Shown: positions 32,395 through 41,001 of the stretch, piece after piece
Layout: each line of letters opens with the position of its first letter
Numbering within the stretch: position 1 is the first letter of the stretch
Source: Rhizobium rhizogenes NBRC 13257
Lineage (GTDB): Bacteria; Pseudomonadota; Alphaproteobacteria; Rhizobiales; Rhizobiaceae
NCBI RefSeq assembly: GCF_000696095.1
Contig: NZ_BAYX01000025.1
Span: 1 to 64,000 of the forward strand
Direction of reading: 5' to 3'
DNA: 64,000 nt
Notes under the pieces: model-generated
Database searches by the model: none
Seen by the model: the letters and a program-made list of their open reading frames with translations, nothing else
What the model was told of the DNA's origin: nothing
Translations under genes and position numbers: made by a program

Positions 32395-33267
32395 TCAGAT
32401 CTCCCGTTTTCCGAGAATGCCAGTCGGCCGCCACAGCAGAACCGCGGCCATGAGCACATAGATGAGCATACCCGAAAATTCAGGCAGGAAGACTTTGCCG
32501 AACGTGTCGATCAGGCCGATCATCAAAGCACCGATGGCGGCGCCGGGAACTGAACCGACCCCTCCCAACACCACCACGACAAAGGACAGGATCAACATGC
32601 TATCGCCCATTCCCGGGAACACCGTCGAGACCGGCGCGATAACGGCACCAGCGAGAGCGGCAAGGGCTATTCCCACCGCAAAGACGAGGCGATTGACGCG
32701 ATCGAAGGGAATTCCCAACGCCCGCGTCATGTCACGATTTTCCGCCCCTGCCCTGACGATCATGCCGATGCGGGTCTTGTTGATCACAAGGAAAATGCTC
32801 GTCGCCAGGATGAGACAGAAGACGATCAGCGCGAGCCGATAGAGAGGATAGGATTGCATATCGGTCAAATTGATTGACCCGGAGAGCCAATCCGGCACGG
32901 GGACGGATTGCACATCGCGGCCAAAGAGCATTTGGCGAACTTCGTCGATAACCAGGATCAGACCGAAGCTGAGGAGCACTTGAGACAGGTGATCGCGGCC
33001 ATAGAGCCGCCTGATGAAAAATGCCTCCAACAAAAGCCCCACCGTGAAGCTGACGGCGGATGCGCCGAGAATGCCGACGACCAGACTGCCGCTTGCCGTC
33101 GTAAACCACCAGGCGAGATAGGCTCCAAGCATGTAGAATGCTCCGTGGGCCAGATTGATGACGCCGAGAATGCCGAAGACGAGTGTCAGTCCGCTGGCGA
33201 CGAGGAACAGCACAAGGCCGTATTGCACGGCGTTCAAGAGCTGTATTGCGAATGTGCCGATGTCCAT
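32395..33267 (-). CDS. Branched-chain-type ABC transporter permease (LivH-like)
   Basis: 290 residues from the ATG at 33265-33267 with GGGAGGTG upstream; a longer open frame overlaps the binding-protein gene and is unlikely. Family segments: LNAVQYGLVLFLVASGLTLV at the N-terminus, FGILGVINLAHGAFYMLGAY, and the EAA-like VVVVLGGVGSVPGAAIGALM. About eight membrane helices. Follows the binding-protein gene. Confidence 0.93.
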   Translation of the reverse strand: MDIGTFAIQLLNAVQYGLVLFLVASGLTLVFGILGVINLAHGAFYMLGAYLAWWFTTASGSLVVGILGASAVSFTVGLLLEAFFIRRLYGRDHLSQVLLSFGLILVIDEVRQMLFGRDVQSVPVPDWLSGSINLTDMQSYPLYRLALIVFCLILATSIFLVINKTRIGMIVRAGAENRDMTRALGIPFDRVNRLVFAVGIALAALAGAVIAPVSTVFPGMGDSMLILSFVVVVLGGVGSVPGAAIGALMIGLIDTFGKVFLPEFSGMLIYVLMAAVLLWRPTGILGKREI

Positions 33268-33316
33268 CTGCACCTCCCGGAAAGAGTGAGGTGGCGGGGT
33301 AGCCCCCGCCGTTCGG

Positions 33317-34528
33317 CTACGACATGCGGCAACCACGAGCCGGGTCTTTCACCGCGTCACCGGCAATCGACACAAGCATGTTGCGACCCTCGCGGACTTC
33401 TCTCAAATAGATGTTCTGGATCGGATTGTGTGCCGCCGAGAAGCTCAGAGGTCCGCGCGGGCTGTCGAGCTTGGCCGCCTGCATCGCCGCGAACAATGTG
33501 TCGCGGGCCTGACCGTCGCCACTTGTCGCGGTGAGGCCGATATCGAGCAGGGCTGCGGCGTCAAAGCCCTGCACCGCATAGATATCGCCCGTGTCTCCGG
33601 TCTTCGCCTTGAAGCCTTCAAGGAAGGATTTGTTGGCGGGATTGTCGAGATCATCTGCATAATGAAGCGTCGTGCGAATACCCTCAGCGGATGCGCCTTG
33701 TGCTTTCAACGTCCCGTCCGTCAGGAAGCCGGTGCCGTAGAGCGGAATTTTCCCCTTGAGCCCGGCGGCGGCATAGTCGACGACGAACTTGACCGCACCC
33801 CCTCCGGCAAAGAAGGCGAAGACAGCATCCGGCTTGAGCTCGGCGATGCGCGTGATGAGTGCCTGAAACTCCACTTCGGGAAATGGCACCGTCAGTTCCT
33901 CGACAACGGTGCCGCCCGCCGCCTCGAAGCCTTCCTTAAAGGCCTTGGTCATCTGTTGTCCGGCCCCATAGCGCCAGGTGATCGTCGCGACTTTGCCGAA
34001 ACCTTTATCGCGCATGACCTTGCCCATCGGATGGGCAGCCTGCCAGTTCGAGAAGGACGTGCGAAAGATATTGGGAGCACAAAGCGGGCCAGTGGCTTCA
34101 TCCGCCCCCGCATTCGGGATGATCAGCGGGCAGCCTGTATCTCGAGCAACCTTGACCATGGCCATGGCGACACCGGAATGGACAGTGCCAACGACAAAGT
34201 CGACCTTGTCACGCCCGACCAGCCTGTTCATGTTGTCCGTTGCGGTTTCGGGTTTCGATTCATCGTCAAGCCGAACGAACTCGACACGCCTGCCGCCCAG
34301 CACCCCCGATTTCTGCTCGACGTAAAGGTGAAACCCGTTCTCGATGAATTGACCGAGCTTGGCGTATGTGCCGCTGAAGGGAAGCATGATCCCCACTTTT
34401 AACGGCGCGCCTTGGGCGATTGCTGGGCTTGCCAGCCCGAAAGCCAGTCCAGCCGCTCCTATCGTTGTGCTGCCAAGAAACGAGCGACGCGTGACGGTCG
34501 TTTCGAAAATTCCCCTGTTATTTGACAT
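33317..34528 (-). CDS. ABC transporter periplasmic binding protein (LivK-like), Tat signal
   Basis: 403 residues of the Peripla_BP_6 family. The N-terminus TVTRRSFLGSTTIGAAGLAF is a twin-arginine signal, so the protein is probably exported folded. The mature part begins PLKVGIMLPFSGTYAKLGQF and continues with family elements (FVVGTVHSGVAMAMVKVARD; ITWRYGAGQQMTKAFKEGFE). It lies between benD and the permease genes, which suggests it binds an aromatic acid such as benzoate rather than leucine. Related binding proteins for aromatic acids are known from rhizobia and Rhodopseudomonas. Confidence 0.88.
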   Translation of the reverse strand: MSNNRGIFETTVTRRSFLGSTTIGAAGLAFGLASPAIAQGAPLKVGIMLPFSGTYAKLGQFIENGFHLYVEQKSGVLGGRRVEFVRLDDESKPETATDNMNRLVGRDKVDFVVGTVHSGVAMAMVKVARDTGCPLIIPNAGADEATGPLCAPNIFRTSFSNWQAAHPMGKVMRDKGFGKVATITWRYGAGQQMTKAFKEGFEAAGGTVVEELTVPFPEVEFQALITRIAELKPDAVFAFFAGGGAVKFVVDYAAAGLKGKIPLYGTGFLTDGTLKAQGASAEGIRTTLHYADDLDNPANKSFLEGFKAKTGDTGDIYAVQGFDAAALLDIGLTATSGDGQARDTLFAAMQAAKLDSPRGPLSFSAAHNPIQNIYLREVREGRNMLVSIAGDAVKDPARGCRMS

Positions 34529-34605
34529 TGTCTCTCCTCCGTTAAAGTTTGTGGCTGCTCACTGGCTCTCCTCAAAACACTGGCGCAGCCGTGGGATTTC
34601 CGGCA

Positions 34606-35388
34606 TCAGCCGCTGTCGCCGCCTCCAACCGGCAAAATGGTGCCGGTAAGATACGAAGCCTCATCGGACGCCATGAACAGGATTGCACCCGCCTGTTCCT
34701 CAAGTGTTCCATACCGTTTCATGAAGCTCGATTGCTTGGTCTGCGATACGACCTCGGACATCCAGCGGCGGTCGTCCTCACTCTGGTTTTCACCATTGCG
34801 CGGAATGCGCCGTTGAGGGGCCTCGGTCCCACCCGGTGCCACCGCGTTGACGCGAATGCCGCGCTCGGCGTTCTCCATGGCGAGCGTCACCGTTAGTGCA
34901 TTGACCGCGCCTTTCGCCGCCGAATATGGCACGCGGTTGATGCCCCGCGTTGCGATCGATGACACGTTGACGATCGCTCCGCCGCCCGCCTCGATCATCA
35001 AAGGAAGCACGGCATGGCAGCACCAGAGCGTAGGAAAGAGCGAGCGTCGAATTTCCGCCTCGATTTGCCGTTCATCAAAATGCTCGAAGGGGCGCATCCA
35101 GATTGCGCCGCCGACATTGTTGACCAGAATATCGGGGCCACCAATATGTTCGCGCGCTTGCCTAATCGCCTCGGTAGCTCCCTCCCAGGCTTCAAGATCG
35201 GCAAGAATGGCCGTGGCCCTGCCTCCCGCGGCCTCGATCTCCGCTGCAACCTCTCGAACAACATCCGATCGATCGATTAGCGCCAGCCTTGCGCCTTCCG
35301 CAGCTGCGCGGATTGCAACTTCGCGACCTATCCCCTGGGCCGATCCGGTAACGACCATCGCTTTATTCGTAAAGCGGTCCGGTTTCAT
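34606..35388 (-). CDS. benD: 1,6-dihydroxycyclohexa-2,4-diene-1-carboxylate dehydrogenase
   Basis: 260 residues from ATG 35386-35388; a GTG one codon earlier also follows the GGAGG site. A short-chain dehydrogenase: cofactor motif VTGSAQGIGREVAIRA (about 13-28), NNVGGAIW near 88, catalytic Ser in NVSSIATRGINRVPYSAAK with the YxxxK pair. It oxidises and decarboxylates the benzoate cis-diol to catechol. The start overlaps the benC stop, as in benABCD operons. Confidence 0.92.
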   Translation of the reverse strand: MKPDRFTNKAMVVTGSAQGIGREVAIRAAAEGARLALIDRSDVVREVAAEIEAAGGRATAILADLEAWEGATEAIRQAREHIGGPDILVNNVGGAIWMRPFEHFDERQIEAEIRRSLFPTLWCCHAVLPLMIEAGGGAIVNVSSIATRGINRVPYSAAKGAVNALTVTLAMENAERGIRVNAVAPGGTEAPQRRIPRNGENQSEDDRRWMSEVVSQTKQSSFMKRYGTLEEQAGAILFMASDEASYLTGTILPVGGGDSG

Positions 35389-36401
35389 CACGCAGCCTCC
35401 GCGGCATTGAATTTCTCGAAATAGAACGAAGCCGGCTTCACACCAATGAGGTCGAAGTGACGGCGCACGGCCTCTACCATCGGCGGCGGACCGCAGAGAT
35501 AGACATCACTGTCTCCGCCATTGAGATCGGCCGCGCCGAAATGATCGGTGACGAAGCCCTTTCGCAGGGCATTGCTGTCAGGGTCGGAGACGCAGACTTC
35601 GAAGGTGAAATTTGGGATGGCATCGGCGAAAGCTTCAAGCTTGCACACCTCGACGCCGTCAGCGTCGCGAGTAACGCCGTAAAGCAAATGTATGGGTGGC
35701 GTGCTCCCGCCTCTTGCGCTGAGGTAGTCAAGCATCGAAAGAAACGGTGCCAGACCGGTCCCACCCGCAAGAAAAAGCGTCGGCCGGCTCAATTCCCGCA
35801 GATAAAACGCACCGGATGGCCCCCGTATGGTCAGGCGATCACCTGGCATAGCTCGACCGGAGAGATAGCCCGACATCAACCCGCCCGGAATATTGCGCAC
35901 GAGGAAGTCGACGCGCCCGGCGTTTACGCGGGAGGAGAAGGAATATGCCCGGCTGTCCTCGGTTTGCGGAACCGACACCTGCACATACTGGCCCGGCAGA
36001 AAGGCGAGGTTGTCAGGCTGGTCGATTTCCAATGTGAAACCGATCGTCGTATCGGACAACTGGCGGACCTCGGCAAGACTTGCGCCGAACTCCGTTGGAC
36101 CGCTCTTGCACATCTTCGATGTCGCCGGAACCGACAGCACGCAATCGCTTTTCGGCCGCATCTGGCAGGTTAGCACATAGCCTTGCGAGGCTTCCTCGTC
36201 GGTCAATGCATCCTCGATATAGGCATCCATTTCATAAGAGCCGGATTCGACCCTGCATTTGCACGTTCCACAAACACCATCCCGACAGTCCATCGGAATA
36301 TTGAGGCGCGCACGATAGGCCGCATCGACGAGAACCTCGTTGGGGCCGCATTCGACGAAGCGCGTTACGCCGTCTTCGAAATTCAGGGCAATCTTGGGCA
36401 T
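35388..36401 (-). CDS. benC: Benzoate 1,2-dioxygenase reductase component
   Basis: 337 residues. An N-terminal plant-type 2Fe-2S ferredoxin domain has CRDGVCGTCKCRVESG (about 40-55) and a distal cysteine in VLTCQMRPKSDC. A ferredoxin-NADP reductase module follows: FAD-binding RAYSFSS near 150 and the NADH motif LFLAGGTGLAPFLSML near 210. It feeds electrons from NADH to BenAB. Located between benB (19-base gap) and benD (overlap). Confidence 0.95.
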   Translation of the reverse strand: MPKIALNFEDGVTRFVECGPNEVLVDAAYRARLNIPMDCRDGVCGTCKCRVESGSYEMDAYIEDALTDEEASQGYVLTCQMRPKSDCVLSVPATSKMCKSGPTEFGASLAEVRQLSDTTIGFTLEIDQPDNLAFLPGQYVQVSVPQTEDSRAYSFSSRVNAGRVDFLVRNIPGGLMSGYLSGRAMPGDRLTIRGPSGAFYLRELSRPTLFLAGGTGLAPFLSMLDYLSARGGSTPPIHLLYGVTRDADGVEVCKLEAFADAIPNFTFEVCVSDPDSNALRKGFVTDHFGAADLNGGDSDVYLCGPPPMVEAVRRHFDLIGVKPASFYFEKFNAAEAA

Positions 36402-36420
36402 CGTGTTTCCTCCCGTGACC

Positions 36421-36912
36421 TCAGACGTGGTAGACGTCGATGACGTGATGGATGTAATCGTTGACGAGCACGATTTTCTTTCGCGCGATCCGCATCCCGC
36501 CCTCGTTGATCTCGAGCGTGTAGAAGTTCGTGCCGTAATGCGTGTCCGTCGTCTTGTAGCGGAAATTCTGGGTCATCCAATTGAAGCGAATTTCGGCCTT
36601 GTCTGCCGTCTGCTCCAGGATTTCGACATTTGAAATGTGGTGCAGCGTTCGCGGCTCCGGCAGGCTGGTGGCGCTGGATCGATCCGTCCGGATCCGGAAG
36701 ATCCGGTCTTCAAGACCCTGCTTGGTGGCGTAATACATCAAGGAGATTTCCGACTGCGGATCCTCCGTCAGGCGGTCGTCGTCATCCCAGGCCGGCATCC
36801 AGAACTCGACATGCGGCGCGTAGAGCGCAAGCCAGTTGTCCCAGTCCCGCTCGTCCAGAAAACGTGCTTCCCGATAGAGAAACTCCTCGACCTGCTGGCG
36901 TGAAATTGTCAT
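36421..36912 (-). CDS. benB: Benzoate 1,2-dioxygenase small (beta) subunit
   Basis: 163 residues from the ATG at 36910-36912 with a GGAGGAG site; the longer frame overlaps benA and is rejected. Ring-hydroxylating beta-subunit features: VEEFLYREARFLDERDWDNW (about 8-27), YAPHVEFWMPAWDDDD, and RTLHHISNVEILEQ. It supports the alpha3beta3 oxygenase. 86 bases after benA. Confidence 0.95.
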   Translation of the reverse strand: MTISRQQVEEFLYREARFLDERDWDNWLALYAPHVEFWMPAWDDDDRLTEDPQSEISLMYYATKQGLEDRIFRIRTDRSSATSLPEPRTLHHISNVEILEQTADKAEIRFNWMTQNFRYKTTDTHYGTNFYTLEINEGGMRIARKKIVLVNDYIHHVIDVYHV

Positions 36913-36998
36913 GACGTCTCCTCCGGCAGGCTGTTGCCAGCCCGCCCCCATGGCAGTGCATTGTTTGAAACGATGCGCCCCTCCCCGGGGCGCATGAA

Positions 36999-38369
36999 TT
37001 ATCGCGTCGGATCGTGACCGATCGCAGCCCCGAGTGTCTTTTTCCAGTAGCTGTGCTGGATAACGAAGAGACCCTCGTCTTCGGTCTTGGCACCAGACAG
37101 GAGTGGCTTCAGGCCGATCGCCTCGGCTCCCTCGTCGGCACCCTCGATCCAATGTGTCGCACCGCGACTGAGATCGTTCCATGCAGCCTGCCGCGCCTGA
37201 TAACCGATCTGGCAGGAACGAAACTCCTCCAGATCGTCAGGTGTCGCCATGCCGCTGGCATTGAAGAAATCCTCGTACTGGCGGATACGACGCGCACGCG
37301 CGGCAACGCTCTCGCCCTTCGGCGCGATGCAATAGATTGTGACCTCGGTCTTGTCGACGGCGATCGGCCGATACACTCGGATCTGCGAAGAGAACTGGTC
37401 CATGAGGTAGACGTTCGGATAGAGGCACAGGTTACGGGACCTGTCGATCATCCAGTCGGCCCAGGCCTGGCCGAACTGTTCCGTCAACTCGCCGCGCTTT
37501 TCGGCAAGCGGTCGATCCTCAGGGTTCCCCCAACGCGTCCAGAGCAACAGGTGGCCATGCTCGAACGAATAGAAACCGCCACCCTGCTTGGCCCAGGACC
37601 CGGCATCCATGGCGCGGGTCACATCCTCGCCGGCCGCGGCGGCAACCGCTTCCTTGCGATGCTGCGTCGTTGCAGCGTAGTTCCAATGAACGGACGAGAC
37701 ATGGTAGCCATCGGCACCATTCTCCGTTTGCAGTTTCCAGTTGCCATCGTAGACATAGGTTGAGCTGCCGCGCAGCACCTCAAGTCCGTCCGGCGACTGA
37801 TCAACGATCATATCGATGATCTTTCGCGCCTCGCCGAGGTGTTCCTCCAGCGACAGTACATCGGGATTGAGGCTGCCAAACAGAAAGCCTCGGTAGCTTT
37901 CGAAACGCACGACTTTGGTCAGATCATGCGATCCGTTGGTGTTGAATTGCTCGGGATAACCTGCCCCGTTCGGATCCTTGGCCTTTAGCAGCTTGCCAGT
38001 GTTCGAAAATGACCATCCGTGGAAAGGACAGGTGTAGGTGGACTTGTTACCCCGCTTGTGGCGGCAAATCATCGCCCCGCGGTGTGAGCACGCATTGAGG
38101 AAGCAATTGAGGTTTCCGGCCTTGTCCCTGGAGATCACGATCGGCTGTCGGCCGATATAGCCGGTTATGTAATCATTCGGATTGGGGATCTGGCTCTCAT
38201 GAGCAAGGTAAATCCAGTTCCCTTCCCAGATGTGCTCCATCTCGAGCTCGAACAGTTCCGAATCCGTAAAGATATCGCGGCGGCAGCGATAAGAACCAGT
38301 CTCGGCATCCTCGATCACGGAGCCTTCGAGCTTCTCCTCGATACGCCGGTCGGCGGGAATATCCAGCAT
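36999..38369 (-). CDS. benA: Benzoate 1,2-dioxygenase large (alpha) subunit
   Basis: 456 residues. The Rieske cluster ligands are in CSHRGAM and CPFHGWSF (about 92-118), and the mononuclear iron ligands in ENGADGYHVSSVHW (about 218-231) with the third carboxylate further on. It dihydroxylates benzoate to the 1,2-cis-diol. The length and flanking genes (catA upstream, benB downstream) support benzoate rather than another arene. 60 bases after catA. Confidence 0.95.
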   Translation of the reverse strand: MLDIPADRRIEEKLEGSVIEDAETGSYRCRRDIFTDSELFELEMEHIWEGNWIYLAHESQIPNPNDYITGYIGRQPIVISRDKAGNLNCFLNACSHRGAMICRHKRGNKSTYTCPFHGWSFSNTGKLLKAKDPNGAGYPEQFNTNGSHDLTKVVRFESYRGFLFGSLNPDVLSLEEHLGEARKIIDMIVDQSPDGLEVLRGSSTYVYDGNWKLQTENGADGYHVSSVHWNYAATTQHRKEAVAAAAGEDVTRAMDAGSWAKQGGGFYSFEHGHLLLWTRWGNPEDRPLAEKRGELTEQFGQAWADWMIDRSRNLCLYPNVYLMDQFSSQIRVYRPIAVDKTEVTIYCIAPKGESVAARARRIRQYEDFFNASGMATPDDLEEFRSCQIGYQARQAAWNDLSRGATHWIEGADEGAEAIGLKPLLSGAKTEDEGLFVIQHSYWKKTLGAAIGHDPTR

Positions 38370-38429
38370 CTTTCATCCTCCTCAGGTGATCGGGAAGGCG
38401 CCAGCTGCCTGGCACCTTCCACTCGGTTC

Positions 38430-39359
38430 TCAGGCAGCTTTTGCGCGCTCGCGCTCGACGATCGTATCCGCGACGCCTTCGACAGCGGGCATCAGGACGA
38501 AATCGAACTCGATGGAAGCGTAAGGCTGCTGCACCTGGTTCTCGGCCATCAGCTTTGGATCACTGATCCGGATCACAGGCGGAATGAGGTCGTTGCGGGT
38601 GCCGAAGGCAAAGTCCTCGAAGAGGTAGGGATCGCCCTCGATATTGATCTGTGTCGTCAGGTGGCGGTGGGCCGGGGCTTCCACGAAAAAGTGGATATGC
38701 GCGGGGCGATGACCATGCCGGCCAACAGCAAAGAGGAGTTCTTCGGTCGAACCGCCCGGAGGGGTGGAATAACCGCTCGGCATGATGGTGCGAAACCGGT
38801 AACGGCCCTCGCTATCCGTGACGATACGGCGACGCAGATTGTAGGGTGCCTGTTGCGGGTCGAAGTGGGAGTAGTTGCCAAGTGTGTTGGCGTGCCACAC
38901 ATCGACCACCGCTCCGCCCACGGGCTTTCCGTTTTGGTCGCGCACCTGGCCCTGCATGAAAAGCACTTCGCCTTGGTCCGAGCCATCGTCGAGCCGGGCA
39001 AAGCCCTGACACTCCGGAGCACCCGCTATGTAAAGCGGTCCCTCGATGGTACGCGAGGTGCCGCCGGCCAGACCGGCGCGCCGCTCTTCTTCGTCGAGGC
39101 GCAGATCGAGAAAATGCTCGAGGCCGATGCCCGGCGCGATCAGGCCGAGCTCATTGTTGCGGCCCGCAGCGCCAAGATAGGCGACCGCGCTCCAGACTTC
39201 GTTCATGCTGATGTCGAGATCGTCGATGGCCTGGAACAGATCGCCAAGAAGACGGTTCATGATCTCCTTGATCCTGCGATCGCCGCCGTCCGTATCCAGT
39301 CCGCTGGCGCGCCGCGCCAGGTCCTGAACAACGCTCTTTTCGATGATACCACTTGCCAT
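38430..39359 (-). CDS. catA: Catechol 1,2-dioxygenase
   Basis: 309 residues, normal for the family. It performs intradiol cleavage of catechol to cis,cis-muconate with non-haem Fe(III). The intradiol signature is seen in VDVWHANTLGNYSHFD (Tyr ligand region) and GRHGHRPAHIHFFVEAP (both His ligands). The N-terminal helical linker domain typical of catechol rather than protocatechuate enzymes is present (residues 1-100). Lies between catC (98 bases) and benA. Confidence 0.95.
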   Translation of the reverse strand: MASGIIEKSVVQDLARRASGLDTDGGDRRIKEIMNRLLGDLFQAIDDLDISMNEVWSAVAYLGAAGRNNELGLIAPGIGLEHFLDLRLDEEERRAGLAGGTSRTIEGPLYIAGAPECQGFARLDDGSDQGEVLFMQGQVRDQNGKPVGGAVVDVWHANTLGNYSHFDPQQAPYNLRRRIVTDSEGRYRFRTIMPSGYSTPPGGSTEELLFAVGRHGHRPAHIHFFVEAPAHRHLTTQINIEGDPYLFEDFAFGTRNDLIPPVIRISDPKLMAENQVQQPYASIEFDFVLMPAVEGVADTIVERERAKAA

Positions 39360-39457
39360 AACATCCTCCTTTTGGCGTGGAAGGGCGATGGTCGCTCGCT
39401 TCCCTATATGGTCCTTGTCACTCGACCCCTCCCGGGCCGATCATGTGATGCGCTTTA

Positions 39458-39748
39458 CTAACTGTCGTCCTCGCGGATCGCCGAGGGATGCCTGCACAAC
39501 GGGGCCACCTTGATCCGCATGAAGGGAAAGAGCGGCAGCGTCGACAGAAGCTCGTGAAGTTCACCCGGTCCGCTGACGTCGAAAATGCTGATATTGGCGT
39601 ACTGTCCTGCCACACGCCACAGATGCCGCCATTTGCCTGATCGCTGGAGTTCCCGTGCGCGCTCCTTCTCGGTCGCCTTTAGATCGGCGGCCAACTGCTG
39701 GGGCAGGTTGTGTGGCAATTCCACAGTCATCTCGACATGAAAGAGCAT
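39458..39748 (-). CDS. catC: Muconolactone delta-isomerase
   Basis: 96 residues from the ATG at 39746-39748 (GGGGTGATG region upstream). Family features: MLFHVEMTVELPHNLP at the N-terminus and LHELLSTLPLFPFM in the second half, with SGKWRHLWRVAGQYANISIF between. It converts muconolactone to 3-oxoadipate enol-lactone. Starts 4 bases after catB. Confidence 0.95.
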   Translation of the reverse strand: MLFHVEMTVELPHNLPQQLAADLKATEKERARELQRSGKWRHLWRVAGQYANISIFDVSGPGELHELLSTLPLFPFMRIKVAPLCRHPSAIREDDS

Positions 39749-39752
39749 ATCA

Positions 39753-40904
39753 TCACCCCGCAATTCTCAGGCTGCCGGCATGTTTCGCGCCGCGGCGAAA
39801 GTGGTCGACCGCACTTTCATCCAGCGCAATTCCGAGCCCGGGACCGGACGGAATCTGCAATTCGAAATCTCGAAAGACGAGAGGCTCGGTAAGGAGCTCT
39901 TCAGTGAGTAGCAGGGGGCCAAAAAATTCCGTGCCCCACGGCAGATCCGTTACGCCGACCAGCAACTGCGAAGCGGCGATGGTGCCGACTGGCCCTTCCA
40001 GCATCGTGCCACCATAAATGCTTATGCCGGCCGTTTCTGCGATTGCTATCACCTTGGCCGCCGCGAAAAGGCCTCCGGCTTGCTCGATCTTGATGGAGAA
40101 CACATCAGCGGCACGCGCCGTCGCAGCCTCCAGCGCACTTTCCGGCCCGACAAGAGCTTCGTCGGCCATGATCGCGATTGAAGATGCCCGTGTGAGCCGC
40201 GCCAGCGGAGCTATCCCGGCCACGGGTTGTTCAACGAGCACGCAACCGGCATCCGCAAGGGCGTCAATCGCACCCCTCGCTTCCCGTTCACGCCATGCCA
40301 TGTTCACGTCGACCCGGATCGAGGCGATGTTGGGCAGTGCTTTCCTGATGTCGGCAACGTGACGAATGTCTTCCGCGATGGGCTTGCTGCCGATCTTCAG
40401 TTTGAAATCCTTGTGCCGGCGAAGATCGAGCATTTGCTGGGCTTCGTCGATATCCCTTGCAGTATCGCCCGATGCGAGCGTCCAGGCGATCGGCAAACTG
40501 TCGCGCCGCCGCCCGCCCAACAGTTCCGAGAGAGGAAGTCCCAGTCGACGCGCATGACAATCAAGCAGCGCTGTTTCGACCGCACACTTGGCGAAGTGGT
40601 TTCCCTTGATCGCCTTGGAAACGATGTCCATGGCAGCTTGCACGCGTGTGGCATCCAGACCGATCAGCAAGGGAGCGACATACTGGTCGATCGTAAGCTT
40701 CATACCTTCCGGGCTCTCCGGCCCGTATGCCAAGCCACCGATGGTTGTCCCTTCGCCCACGCCTTCGAAATCGTCTGAGCAACGGATGCGGACAATGGTC
40801 ATGCTCTGCTGATTCATAGTGACCATCGACAGCTTGTGCGGTCGGATAGTTGGCAAATCGAGTATAATCGTCTCGATCGCGGCAATGCGAATTATGCCAG
40901 ACAC
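39753..40904 (-). CDS. catB: Muconate cycloisomerase
   Basis: 383 residues of the enolase superfamily, muconate-lactonising group. N-terminal capping domain to about 130; the barrel carries KDFKLKIGS with the KxK pair (about 165-173), metal ligands in RVDVNMAW and LVEQPV, and MADEALVG. It cyclises cis,cis-muconate to muconolactone. First gene of the operon, with a divergent LysR gene and an ATAC-N7-GTAT site 77 bases upstream. Confidence 0.93.
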   Translation of the reverse strand: MSGIIRIAAIETIILDLPTIRPHKLSMVTMNQQSMTIVRIRCSDDFEGVGEGTTIGGLAYGPESPEGMKLTIDQYVAPLLIGLDATRVQAAMDIVSKAIKGNHFAKCAVETALLDCHARRLGLPLSELLGGRRRDSLPIAWTLASGDTARDIDEAQQMLDLRRHKDFKLKIGSKPIAEDIRHVADIRKALPNIASIRVDVNMAWREREARGAIDALADAGCVLVEQPVAGIAPLARLTRASSIAIMADEALVGPESALEAATARAADVFSIKIEQAGGLFAAAKVIAIAETAGISIYGGTMLEGPVGTIAASQLLVGVTDLPWGTEFFGPLLLTEELLTEPLVFRDFELQIPSGPGLGIALDESAVDHFRRGAKHAGSLRIAG

Positions 40905-40980
40905 GACACTTCCTCCCTTGGTCTATAAGGAGGCTAGCCTTCCTAAGGGAAACAGTCCAAAACTATAAAAGTCGAATTTC

Positions 40981-40995
40981 ATACCCTGGAGGTAT
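40981..40995. promoter_or_regulatory. BenM/CatM-type LysR binding site ATAC-N7-GTAT
   Basis: ATACCCTGGAGGTAT matches the ATAC-N7-GTAT consensus known for BenM and CatM of Acinetobacter. It lies between divergent catB and the LysR gene, close to the latter's start, where it could give autorepression and activation of catB. Confidence 0.7.
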
Positions 40996-41001
40996 AGTAA
41001 G

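Noticed and set aside
36421..37182. Longer version of benB starting at 37182
   Set aside because: It would overlap the end of benA by more than 180 bases; the ATG at 36912 has a strong ribosome site and the family N-terminus.
38199..39461. Long plus-strand open frame opposite catA and benA
   Set aside because: catA and benA have full catalytic signatures on the minus strand; this frame is a shadow.
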